Origin: Ligula intestinalis
Lineage: Eukaryota > Platyhelminthes > Cestoda > Diphyllobothriidea > Diphyllobothriidae
Direction of reading: 5' to 3'
NCBI GenBank assembly: GCA_036362985.1
Contig: JAYGXS010000005.1
Location: forward strand, 52,386,584 to 52,450,583
DNA: 64,000 nucleotides
The translations under genes and the position numbers were made by a program. Position 1 is the first letter of the stretch. Each line of letters starts with the position of its first letter. Positions 24,110-37,100 of this stretch are shown here, in pieces. The notes below the pieces were generated by a model that did not search any database, had not been told where the DNA came from, and saw only the letters and a program-made list of their open reading frames with translations.

Positions 24110-27100
24110 GTGAGTCATCATCATAAGGAGTAGTTTTTTTTGAATTCTTATTATCCCGTTTGAGATCAGCAGCTACCACGATTTACGTTCTGTGAATATT
24201 CCCATGCTACATTTAACAGGTCAGTTGAAAAACTCATTTTTTTTCAGTGATTAATCATCGGGTCATTCAAATCACATGGAAAATTAATTTTTATATCACG
24301 CGCAGGGCTTATATGTATCTCTTGGTGGAGAGGAATGAAGGGTTAGTCACATTCTTCGGCCAACAAAGGCGGACAACAAAGCGCTTCTGATTTGCTAACC
24401 GAATAGCCACTGCTCTAGCTGTTGCTAAAACCAGTGAGCGTGGATCTTTAAATTAATTAACTGTTACCCGGTAGCCGATCAGAATGGAGTCTGTAGAGTC
24501 ACGGTGGTGTTTCGTATCCATAAGATGTGCGATAAGAGCACTTTAAATCAATCGGGTTTCTCATTAACCTGGCTGAACATGTAGATGTTCGTGTTACTTT
24601 TTTCTCCAACTCCTCGTCGCGAGGCCAAATTTCCTGCGTCACAGAAGCAGGTTAATGAATAAATACGCATCAATGTGACCTACGATAACAATCAGTGTTA
24701 ATCCTTTCCACCATACAGCTGTAGGAGGGGAGATTTCGCCAAAAGTACGCGTAAGTTTGCTACAGAGGAAGCGCACGCGTGATAGCTGCAAGCATTATAT
24801 TCTCTCAGACTGAAGTACTACTTTTATCAGGCGTCACACCTATCAAGATCAGACGCATGACTGATAGTGTTACTTTTTTTCTTATTGTGCCATCGTGAAG
24901 CATGACCGTGCCGGGTTTTGAATAAAAGTCTCAGGGGTATTGTTCCAGTTGACACCATATTTAAGCAGGTGTTCCCCGAGTATCGTAATCATTGAAACGC
25001 ACTCTTTGAGTATTACAGTCTACACAGTCTTTGTCGGTAATGCCTCTCAGGCCGAGAATTGTTTGCCAGCTCATCCTTGTCACTAGTTTTCCTCAGAAGA
25101 TTAGCTTTTGCAGGCGTCAAGTAAAGTCACAGTAGTTAATAAATGCACCGGCACAGTCGAACATTTTAAAAGAAGGTCGTTTACATAATTATAGGAGAAT
25201 ACTCTCTTTTTCCAAGTAATACAATCTGTTAACACAAGCCAGCAGGTGTAACTGAGCTAAAAGAGCAGACAGTAATAAAAAAACTCCTGAGGCGCATCGC
25301 TCAGAATTCAAAAAACGGAATGTAATTTGTGGTTTTTTTGGAGAAAAACTGTCGCTCGTGGGGGGGGGGGTAACATGTGAAACATAGGACCGGTATGCTG
25401 CTGTGAATGTTGGCCGCAAGCCAGGGGGCCCACGAAGAGGAGGCCGCAGTCACGCGAACATCTCGAAGAGCCGGAGGTGCATGTGAGGAAGAAAGTGACA
25501 ACGCCGCTAAGCATAGGACCATAGGTGCTGTAGAGGCGACTGCAGGTGCGATAATTGCAGTTAGCATAGTGAATGTTATAACGAAGAGTTCAGCATCGCT
25601 AGTGTTATAACGATGACATCTGATATGTGTCACCGTAGAATTACGCCCTTTAAAATCACCAAGAACACAATAAGAAGGGCATAATTCTGGAATCCACCCG
25701 GAGAAGCTGTATCGGGTGGCTTTTGCCGCTAGTTGGTCTCCAGCACGCTTTTTGTCCCGCCTCGGGGGCAAGCCCGGGCATTGGGAGCGGACTAGCGTGT
25801 CCTCTCTGTCCGCGTGTGTTATGCAACCCTCCCTGTGTCAGGGGTGACAGTGTCTTAGACGAAAGTGTCACGTGCGCGTTCGCCTGTAGCCTGATTGGCG
25901 CATTGGGACAACTGCGACCAGTGGCGCGCGCTAGCAAGCGCGTGCATCTGTGTCCTCTCCAGAGGTTAAGGTCATCTCGCGTGGACAGTCATCACCTGTA
26001 TGCGGTCAGAGCTAACAAACAAAGACACTTGGCTAGGCTCGACGCCTCAGAAAGCCTCCAAATGTTGCTGGCATTTGGTCCGGCTAATATCCAAACGGTG
26101 AAAAGGAGGCAGCGAGAGGTAGACAATACGCCAGTCCACTGCCACTACGAAATAATTCACGTGTAAGTCAACGCTCAGTGGAATACGCGAGGATCTGGGG
26201 AGATCATGTGACCAAGACAGGCGACGGGTGAGAGAGAGAGAGACTGGTCAGTGGCGCGTGTCGACTCGCGAATCCCCCAATAATAGCCGCTGGTTTGGAA
26301 GGAGGGTGGGTTGGTCGCCTGGAGGGTGAGACAGTAATCCACTAATACTGCCGACCTGAGCAATAACTGGCCAATAAAGCTGGCTGTTGGGCTGCCTCAT
26401 AAGGCTTGAACACTTTCAGCGCATTAAAACTGAGAAAAAACTGTCCTGCAAGAAATCCCATTTGTAACAGCCGGCAACAGAAACAAGATGGGATTAGTCT
26501 CGGGACAGAATCCGCGCATATGCAGCTCACAAAAGACTGAATGCAAATTGGCCACCGTATTTATCCGAACCAAGTTCGGATAAGAGTGCACTAGTGAGAG
26601 CTTTCAAAAAACAGAACAGAACAGCGCTCAATAATGCGCTGTTGGAGAAAATGATGGGGTTGGTAAGTCCTTGTTGTCCTAACCTGAGGAACACTTTGCA
26701 GACTGCAGGCGTAGTTAAAAACCCATGATCACGGGGACGACGGCCAGTACGTAAAAGATAGGACTGGTATGCTGCTGTGAATGTTGGCGGCAAGCCAGGG
26801 GGCCCATCCCGAGAAATGTCTTTATCCGAAGGGCCACACGAAGAGGAGGCCGCAGAGTCACGAGAATGTCCCCAAGAACAGGAGGTACGAGAATGATGCG
26901 CCCTTGCTGTAACAAACACAGAGGAAACCACCACGTTCGTCAGCAGTCGGTTTTTAGTTCGATATGAGGAAGAACGTGACAAGGCCGCGTAGCCTAGGAC
27001 CATAGGTGTGATAGAGGCAACTGCAGACGCGATCATTGCTGTTCGCATAGGGAGAAGGAGGTAGCGCGAAGTTATTGGCCATGCACGGTGAAAAATGCTT

Positions 27101-28129
27101 TGAGTAACTAGTTATACTACTTAAAAATAGCTATGGGCATATTTATAGCATTTAAATGGGGGTTTTAAGGTTTGGTTCCAGAGAGCTCATTGTTCTTTCA
27201 GTTTGTGTTGTGGCACGTAAGGCTGTGCTAGTCAAGCTTTGTCTTAAAGATCTCCACGGCTGGGGACATGACAATGTCCGCAGGAAGGAAATTCCATGCC
27301 TGAATTACTCTCTTCGAGAAAAATAATTTTCTTGGGTCAAGTCTTGTCCCATTCACAAGTAATTTGAGAGGGTGTCCTCGCAGACTAGTGGTAGTGGCCA
27401 GCTCAGAGAAGTCATTGCATTCCAAGCAACAATCCTGACCCCACAGCATTCGAAATGCCTGTATTAGGCTACCGCGTAGCTGTCTGTAATCCAGAGGAAA
27501 CAAGTCAAGATTTACCCAGCGGGTCTCATAAGGGAGGTACCGTTGGCCTCCTACTAATTTTGTGGCGCGTCGGTGAACCCTATCGAAAGAGATTTTTGCA
27601 TTCCATGTCCCCCGTACCTTTTGCGAAACTGGCCTTCTAAATTCGATCCCACCATCACTACCTCTTCGCTCCTCCCCCTGCACAGTTGCGACTTGTCCGG
27701 GGCGAGTTCCATTGCAACGTCAGCAGCCGCTGGAGATACAAATGCAAGTGTTGCCTGAGCGAACGCCTACGGGTCACGCAAGAGAACACTCGGCCGACCC
27801 AATTAAGGAGCGAAAACCGGCTACTGGGTCACTGCATGGAAACTCGCAAATCGCCAGCGACCCGACCTCAGCTGTCTCGACTTCGCATGGTGAGCATTAT
27901 TATCCCTTTGCTTGACCTCACCTTCAACTTCCCTGTTCGAATTTCAGCCTGGAGGAGTAGAGCCTGCAGGATGGGAAGGTTCCCTGTGGCACACGTGTCT
28001 CACTGTTTTATTATTATTATCAATTTGTTAGGGTCGGAGCTCCATGGGTGTCATTCTAATGTAATCTTGAATGCTGCCGGTTTCGTCTTATGCGGTGCAC
28101 CGTATGGAATTACTGTACTACTACTACTG

Positions 28130-28162
<33 letters not shown>

Positions 28163-31100
28163 ATACTACTACTACCACCACCACCGCTACTACTACTACT
28201 ACTACTATTACTTCTACTACTACTATTACTACTCCCGAAAGAAAATAAGCAACAACATGGTTGACATAGTAGTACGGTACTTTTAAACAAATATTAAAGG
28301 ATAAACGAAGAAAACACTTGTTATGGAGAGGAAAAGTGCACGCCAGCTGAGGCATGGCCACAGGTCGGTCGCGCGCGCCCTGAGCACACGTAACGCCCGC
28401 CCCCACGTGCACTGCAATGTTCTAGAACGTCCCGCAGCGTGAGAAACCACGCAAGAACTCCCCCTCTGGTGCGATAGGCCGGGGACAGTCTGGAAGGGCC
28501 AGTGCCTTATAATAGGCTGTAGTGGACACGCTGATTCATTCTTCTGCTGTCTCTGTATTGTCGTGAATAAAGATCAGAACCGGCTCTGCCTCCTACCTAT
28601 TACTCCTGGGGACATATCAACACCTCAACAATGGATACACGCAGTTGACAACACGAGAGTCGGCCAAATCTTCTAACTCTAGACAAGGGAACAAGGCGAT
28701 CACACGTAACCGAAAAAGACAATCGGGGGAAGGTGGAGCTGGAGGCTACCACAGGGAAACACTCCATGGGGCCCTCGCATGAAGGGCAACTGTTATTCAC
28801 AGCTATCTACCAGGGAGGGTGGGGCTGGAAACCGCCACCCGCGAGGGGACAACCAATACACCTCCTTACCTGCGAGGGCACCACCTACAGCATCCTGGAC
28901 CAGACTCAAAGTACCCGCGCCGAAGTAATTAAAACAAGTATCAATCTCATTGTCCTGCTGGATACTACAATAGTTCTCAGGCCAGCAAGCCGCCGACGTG
29001 TGTTGGCCGAGATGAAGAGAGGTAGGTACGTTCAAGTGGCACTCGCCAAGGGGAAATTGGGTTGACTCTGAAGGTCACCCAGACACAACAGCTGCCGGCT
29101 CTAGTCCGCTTTCCCGTGGAGGCCCGAGAGGGGGCGGGGACTTATTCAAGTGCCCGTTTTCTGAGGGCGCTGTTTTTTGACACACGCGTGGGCATTCGAG
29201 TAGAAAGGGTCAATGTTGGAGGGGGGGGGGGGGGGGGAGACGGGCAGCACTCTTAAGTGAAGGAGGAGAACAGGACAGGATTTTCACTAGAGATGGACGT
29301 AGATAATTTCAAGTTGGTTCCAGCGGAAAAATATTAACAATCGCTTTTCATCCGTCCCCACAGGTTCACTCAATAACCTCTGCGATATGCCTGAGTTCTG
29401 CGAGGTTGAGTTGCGCCTTCCGGAGGACCGGCTGCTGCCTGCACCCGCGTCCTCGACCACCACCACCACCAGCACCACTTCTCAGTCGTCTCCGGCGACG
29501 GCGGCGGCGGCAGCAACCGTTGATCCAGAGACGACGACCACGCCCTCCAAGTCGGAATTGCCCCTGGCTGGCAGTGGCGGCGGCGTCGGTCACAGTCGAT
29601 CCCAGGTGGTTTCAATGTGCATTCCGCGTCAAGCCGTCTGCCTCATTCAGATCAAGGGTCGTGTTCTCACCGTGTACACCTACAACTGGCTGCGAGATGA
29701 GCTGGACCGTCTGATGGGCAGGGTGGAGACCCTCGTGGACTGGTACAATCAGCGTTTTCAGGTACCTGCTTTTTAAAATTATGAATTTTTATTTTGTGAC
29801 GTTACTGTTGGCTGGCTGGTGAACTGACTCAGTAGTTGAAGCCCTCGCAGATGTGTCGTACAGCGGTGGCAGAATACGGGTTTATATAGGCTCCTAACGG
29901 ACGCATTCACTGCCGCTTTAGTGAAGCTTGCAGTTCGCTTTATAACCCGCAGGACCTTATATGTATACAGTATGCGCTAAAAAACCGTGCAACTTTCACT
30001 GCTTTTTACAATTTTTATCATTCATCGCATATCGGTGTGAAAGCATTTGCGAAAACTTAGAAATAATAATGAACAGCATTAGACATATTTAAAACTAAGT
30101 ACAAAGTGTTGGTTAAGGAAAATAAAAATTTCCCGATAATCCCCACGTTCCGCAGACGTAAAAATAAGTATGAATTAGGACAATAAATTTAAATATTTTG
30201 TTAATTTGAAACATTTACGTCACCGCTTTCTCTATATAAAACGAACTTTTGTTTAGTCAAAATCCTTTATACAGATTACCATTAATTGATAACTATTTAT
30301 TTAATATAGTCTTTAAAATTTTAGAATCAGTTCTTGCCTTTTCAGTGTGGGATAGTGTGTGTGTGGGATAGTGATACCTTATGTAGAAAGCCCGAAGTTT
30401 CTGTTAAATATTACAGAAAGTCTTCAAACAATCCATTATAAGTGGGTTTTGGGCAAAGAAAAGTTTTCGGAATAAAACTCCACATTTCCAAGTTTGTCGA
30501 CAGCGATTCGTGCTCGATTCGAGCTCATTTTGAGCTCGATTTGTTTTTTGCGCCTTTTTTCGATTCACGCGTCCAACGCCGTCGGCCTACAGCCACCAGA
30601 TTAAATTATTTCCATAAAATTTTGCGACTATTTTTCTTATTTTCGCAAAATCTTTTTTTTGGTAAAGCAATTTTATCAACTTAAAAAAAACCTTCTCACG
30701 ATTATCGTATGAAAACAACCTACAGCTTATTGTATCCACGACCACTACCAAGGAAACTCCTGCCCTCTTTCCATCGATTCTTCGTTCCTCTGTGTACACA
30801 GTATACTGTGGAATTTTTTCAGCTTGGGATAAACGACTTTGTGCCAATTATTTCATTTTATTCAAATATATTAAAAAATGTATGGCAATCAACTCGCATG
30901 ACTGTCCTCACACAACAAGATGGTCCGCTAGCATCCGGACAGCTGCCGTCAATATTGTTACTGTCATTGGCTCGGTTGTTGCCCAGTGGCGCTTTATAAT
31001 AGTTGTTTACTCGATTCTATTTGCCATCAACATCATCTTTTTGTGCTTTTATCAGGTTTATATTTGGGTATAAAATTTAATGCCTGCCTCAGGTTGACGA

Positions 31101-34100
31101 ACATTCATCACCTGCCTTTATTATTGAAGTGAATTACTGATCAAGACCACGATTACGGAAATTTGATTATTATTATCTTAGATAATACAATTATAACCAA
31201 CACAAGATTTCCCGAGGATTGCGTAGAGGGGTTCAGTGTTCTACCTACTACAGTTCAGTTTTTACATTTGTGGTTGAGCTGAATATATTTCGTTGTACGG
31301 GGTACACCAAAATCGAACTTTTAAGTAACGTTACGGATTCAAAGGGAAATACATCATTTTTATTAAATATTGCACATTTTAGAACATGTTAACTTTATTC
31401 TTAACATGTGTTACATTATTTATTACACAGTCACAATTCAGTGTTAAAAAAATAAATGGTGATTTTGGGTATTTTAACGTCGCATTATTCCTACACTTTT
31501 GAAAATATTTCGTAGGCAGGTGGGTCCTTGAAAAGAAAAAAAGACATTTCTTTATAAATAAATTGTTTTTTTCGTATTAACGATGCTTTCAACTGTTATT
31601 TTTGCAAACACACGTTTTTACCTGCAGAATTGCAGAAAAAATGGCAGGAGTTTCCTTGGTAGTGGCGGAACAAAACTCCAAATTTCCAGCATTGACAACA
31701 GCGATTCGAGCTCGATTTGAGGTCGATTCGAGCTCGATTCGAGGTCGATTTGAGCACGATTATGGTTAGGGGTTAGGATAAGGGTTATGGTTAGGGTCAG
31801 ATATTAGGGTAAGGGTTACGGTAAAGGTTAGGGTTAGGGCTTAGGGTAAGGGTTAGGGGTTAGGGTAACTTTTAGGGTATGGGTTAGGTTTAGGGTTAGG
31901 ATAAGGGTTAGGGTTAGTGTTAAGTTCAGTGTGGGATAGTGATATCTTATGTAAAAAGCCCGAAGTTTCTGCTTACTATTCCATAATGTCTTCAAAAAAT
32001 CCATTATTACTAGTTTTTTTGGCAAAGGAAAGTTTTCGGAATAAAACTCCCCATTTCCAAGTTTGTCAACAGCAATTCGTGCTTGATTCGAGCTCATTTT
32101 GAGCTCGATTTGTTTTTTGCGCCTAACGCCGTCGGCCTATAGCCACCGTATTAAATTATTTCAACAAAATTTTACGAATTTTTTTCTTATTTTCACAAAA
32201 TCTTTTTTTGGTAAATCAGTTTTATCAACTTAAAAAAAAACCTTTTCAGGTTTACCGTATGAAAACAACCTCCGGCTTGTGTCATCCAAGACCACTACCA
32301 AGGAAACTTCTTCCGAAAACAGTACTATTATACACAGTTTCAGCTTGGCTGTCAATCGCGAATCTATCTAAAAACCTGTATGAATACAATTCCTTAAAAA
32401 TTTATATGCACGGTAGGTTTATCCATTAGGAAACCTAATCAAATACATCGGCCCTCAGTCAACATGAAGAGAAGACTTGAAAGGGCTATTACGTTGGTTG
32501 CAGGTGCTAGTTTGTTACGATCCGCGTCTGTTGCTTGTAATTAGCACAAAATCTGGGCTAGCCCGGCTGTAGCCCCCAAGCCCAGTACGAAAGGATAAGA
32601 TAAGTCAATCGGCCACGGGGGAAGTGTGTTAACACACAAACAAGTCAGAGCAAGTCACTCTCACAAAAGGCTATGGGGTATTTATTCAGTATCAGTATCA
32701 GTATATTGAGGGTATGTAGGAAAAATTCCTTTGAGTGCCCTATTTGTACATATGTGCAGTTGTAGCAAAAAAATTGGTTGCTTAAACTGTTGGCGAGGCC
32801 AGTTGTCCTGAGTCATAGGATGAAAATAGGAGCAGACAGTGAAAAAACTCCTCAGGGATTTTTAGGAGAAAAACTGTCGCCCTTGTGGGGGTAATGCGTG
32901 GGATTTAGGAGAAAAAAGGGGGTTCCCACTGGGGGGGGGGCATTTCAAAGGTTCCCAGGATCATCACCGTGTGGAAGCCACGTCCTGATTCTTCCTTGCT
33001 GATTGCAGAGTCCGCCACGGAACTGGAAAAACAGAGGCATCCGTCCAGATCGCCGACAGTCCGCTTTGGGTCGAACCAAGGGTGACTGTTTAGACCGGCA
33101 GGTCTAGATGATAAGATCGCCAGCGGGTAATCACGGTATGCAGATAGCCAAGTAGGGTAGACCGCGGAGACCTTCGCATGAAGCTATGCGTGGGAGGGCG
33201 TTATAAATAGCAAACGTGAATGGATACAAAAACTAATACTACTGGAAACTTGGAAGTAGTATTAATGTTATTGCAAATTGTCAGTTCCGATCCATCGTGC
33301 ACTGCTATATCGATCCAGTTTTTGCTTAAAACCCTCTAGCGATTCCGACATAACAACGTCCTGAGGAAGCGCATTCCACGCTCCGACCACCCTTTTTGAA
33401 AAGAAGTGTTTCCGAGCGTCCAGCCTGGCCCCTGTCACCTTTAATTTGAGGGGATGACCCCTCAGATTCGTGGTCGTTGCTAATTCGAAAAAATCCCCTG
33501 ATATAAGACAGCAGTCTTGAAGACGTAATACGCGGCATGCTAGTATCAGGTCCCCCTGAAGCTGCCTGTAGCGCAAAGGGAAGAGGTTGAAATTCGACAG
33601 CCGTGTTTCATAAGGCTGCGAGCCCTGCCCCATAACAAGTTTGGTTGCGCGCCGTTGCACCTTTTCCAGGATGTTGATGTCTTTCCTGGCCCAGGGTCTC
33701 CAAGCTTGGGTAGCGGATTCTAGGTGCGGTCGTACGAAGGTTCCGAAGACTTTTGTGAAGCACCCTTCATTGAAGGTAGAAAAAGCTCGTTTGACAAGGT
33801 ATATGATCATCATCGCGGACTTGGCTACCTTTGTGCAATGCAGGGAGGGTTTAAGCGAGAGTGTGATCCAGACTCCCAAGTCTTTCTGGGCGTTCACTTC
33901 CTTCAATGGTATGTCATTCAGTCAGTAAGCCGTGCCGTTTGAAGAACCGGATTTGCCAACTCGAATGGTGGTGCACTTGCTCTCATTGAACGGTAAGAGC
34001 CAGTCCGCCGACCATTTTTGAAGTCTATTTAAATTTTCCTGTAAGTGCACTTCGTCAGCCACAGTTCGAATTTCGCTCCAAAGTTTTATATCATCGGCAA

Positions 34101-37100
34101 AAATGGCGATGCCGCAATCCAGTTCGCGGACACAGTCGTTGATGTAGATAACAAACAAGATAGGGCCAAGAACGGAGCCTTGGGGAAGACCACTCTCAAC
34201 CTCAACCTTGGCTGACTGTTTGTCGCTGATGTGGACAGTTTGCGAGCGACCGATTAGGAAGCTTTTTATGCACGTAAGGAGCCTACCCCTTACTCCTATG
34301 CGGCTGACTTTATAAAGGAGGTGGTGGTGCGGCACGCTATCGAAAGCATTTTTGAAGTCAATATAGACAGCATGCACTGAGTTTCCACTATCGACTGCCT
34401 CAGTCCACCGTTCTTAACAGTAGAGCAAGTTTGTAACGCAGGACCTACCTCTACGAAAACCATGCTGAGCATCCGATAGCAGATGGTTTTGTTCCAGGAA
34501 CTGCATAAGTTGTTGTGTTGGCGACAATGAGGTTGTGTTGGCGACAATTGACCAATCAGCTACGATATCTACGGTTGGTAGATCATTTCACGGTTCCTTA
34601 GAAATTGACACACTGGCGCACTGGCTTGTGTGCTGCGTCTCATTTCGGCCAATTATCAGAGATATGCAGTAGAAAAGTAACTGTACCCTGTAAATACTGC
34701 AACTCCGTTTTTGCTATTGTGTCTGGTGATGGATCCATGATGAAATCCGCGAGTACAATTCTTGTCCCAGTGATTGCATCTAGTTATTTTCTCTATTCTA
34801 CCTTGATTTAATCAAACATACGCTTGAGTGCCGTCTGCCTTCATTAAAACAGACCTATACACGCACACAGCGCGAAACGAATGATGCATGCACGAGAGGG
34901 TCCATAAACAGTTTTTCGAATCAAAGTTTAGCTGTGCTTCGGCTCGCCATACGCCCTCGACTTATCGCTATGTTTAAACAAACCACAGAGGTCCTGGGTT
35001 CGAATCTTGGGGGTTCCGACCCTTGAGATTGACTGATGAAGGCTAGTAGGCCAGAAATGGCCATTCCGCTCTCCCTTTGTTTTGTCGGATCCATTCCGTC
35101 CTATCTTAGTAGTCCTTATGTAACTGCCTGCGTGGGCTCTAATTGTGAGTTTCATTACCAGCTCAACGATGCTCACATATTCATCATATTTCTGGTCTCA
35201 ATAGACAGGGCAACAAACCCGTGATGCAATGCTAGCTTGGTAAGCTCAATGACTAAAGGTCCCCGGTTCGAATCTCGGGGGTTCCTGCTCTTGACATTTA
35301 GTATGACTGGCTGGTGACAACTAACAAGCCGGAAATGACCATTCCAGTCTCCCTTTGCTTTGTCGGACCCATTCAATTTCGCATTGCAGAATGTCGGAAA
35401 TGACCATTCCGACCTCCCTTTGCTTTGTCGGACCCATTCAATTTCGCATTGCAGAATGTCTATATTCGTCTTCATCATATCTGCAGATGCCTCGTCTTTG
35501 AAATTTGTGCGCCTAAACAGGGCTGTTCTTTCTTACCCCTCCCTCCAGCTCTTGGAATGTCTGTCTACACAGAAGATGGGCCTTTTCCATAATCTACGTG
35601 GTTCTCGTTACCGGCCTCTGCTACAACGAATGTCTGAACTCGGTAGACTCACATGTTCACCCGAGCTGAGCCCCAAGGTCTCCGTCACGGAGACCACCAA
35701 TGGCGCCAGCGTGCCCAATGCATCTGGGGCGACAGCAACGGCAGCAGCAGCAGCGACTGGCGGCGCGGCCAGTCTACCCACTGCGGGCTTCCCAACCGCC
35801 GCCGCCGCTCGTAGACGCACGACTGCTGGGACTCCGCAGACTGCGCCCGGTGCTACACGTCCCGGCCCCTTCCCCCCAATGACTGACTACCAATTGCAGG
35901 AAGCGCTCAACAGTCAACAACAGTGGAATTCTGATGACAGGCAGGCCTGTCTCAGTCGCATCTTCCAGGTGTGTACAAAGTTCCACCTGTCCTGTTCATT
36001 TTTCACTGCGCGATGGTTCCAAAAGTCCCAGATGCCTTGTGACCCTTGAACGGACAAGAAAGCAAGGAAGGTTATAAACTCGGACCAATCAGATTGCGTC
36101 CTCATGCGACTATCGACTCGATTGGCAATTTGGTTGGTTCATTGTGGAGGTGCGGACCGATAACGTGACCTGAGAACTCACCAGGGCACCTCATTAAAAG
36201 GGCTCCTAACACTTCACAGGGGACCCACAGATAGCAACACTAACGGATGTACATTGCCGGTAATAACAAGCTAGGCCATTTCTCGCTCATTAGCCATCGC
36301 CGTCAGCCAGTAGTACCCAAACCCAGGTGGTGCCCCAACTGAGGCGTTGGACTTCCACTCAACAGGTTGCCTCGGGTTCGAGTCTTGGGTGGTGCACCAC
36401 CTGGATTTGGGTAGTACTGGCTGATTTCTACCAATCAACCAGAAACGGCCATCCTTGTTTCCCTTTCTGTATCGGAAAGTTCATCCGTCTACACGACTAG
36501 CCGCCTTTCGGCAGTTGGCGGGGTTTGTGGATGTCCCCAAAGACAGACCGCGACCAGTGAGCTATCATCAACGAATGTCAACCGAGAAATCAGTGTGTGT
36601 GCATCGGGGCTTAAGGTTTCTACAACTCGTTTTGATTAGCGAAACCAGCGACTCTTCCTCCTCCTGCTCTAGATATTTTATACCTTGTATTTTTGTCTTA
36701 TCCAGGACTGCGCACATGTGCCAGCGCTACAGCCGCTCAACATCAGTCACCCGCCGCCTGTAGATCTTGTACACAACCACACCCTCCAGGCCCTTGAGAC
36801 AGTGGAGAGGGATCGTCAACGTGCCCATCATCTACAGCAGATCACTACGCCACTGGAGCTTTGGTTCGGAGGCGGAAGCAGTGCGGGTAGCAGTACCAGC
36901 GTTGGAGACAGCGCGGAGAGTCTCTCATCCAGCAACCTCTTTCCCTGCTGTCCATCAAAGTTTAAGGTACGAACGTCCGCTCTTTTTTTCTTCTCCCCTC
37001 CTCCACCTGTTCTTTCTGTTTCCCTTTGGCTCCCATTCGTCATAATGTAGTACTAAGAACACTCTTGAATATGTCGACACTGCGAATTCCTCACGTTTTT

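Noticed and set aside
28051..28412. Poly-Ser, poly-Leu and poly-Val frames
   Set aside because: They are translations of the (CTA)n microsatellite.
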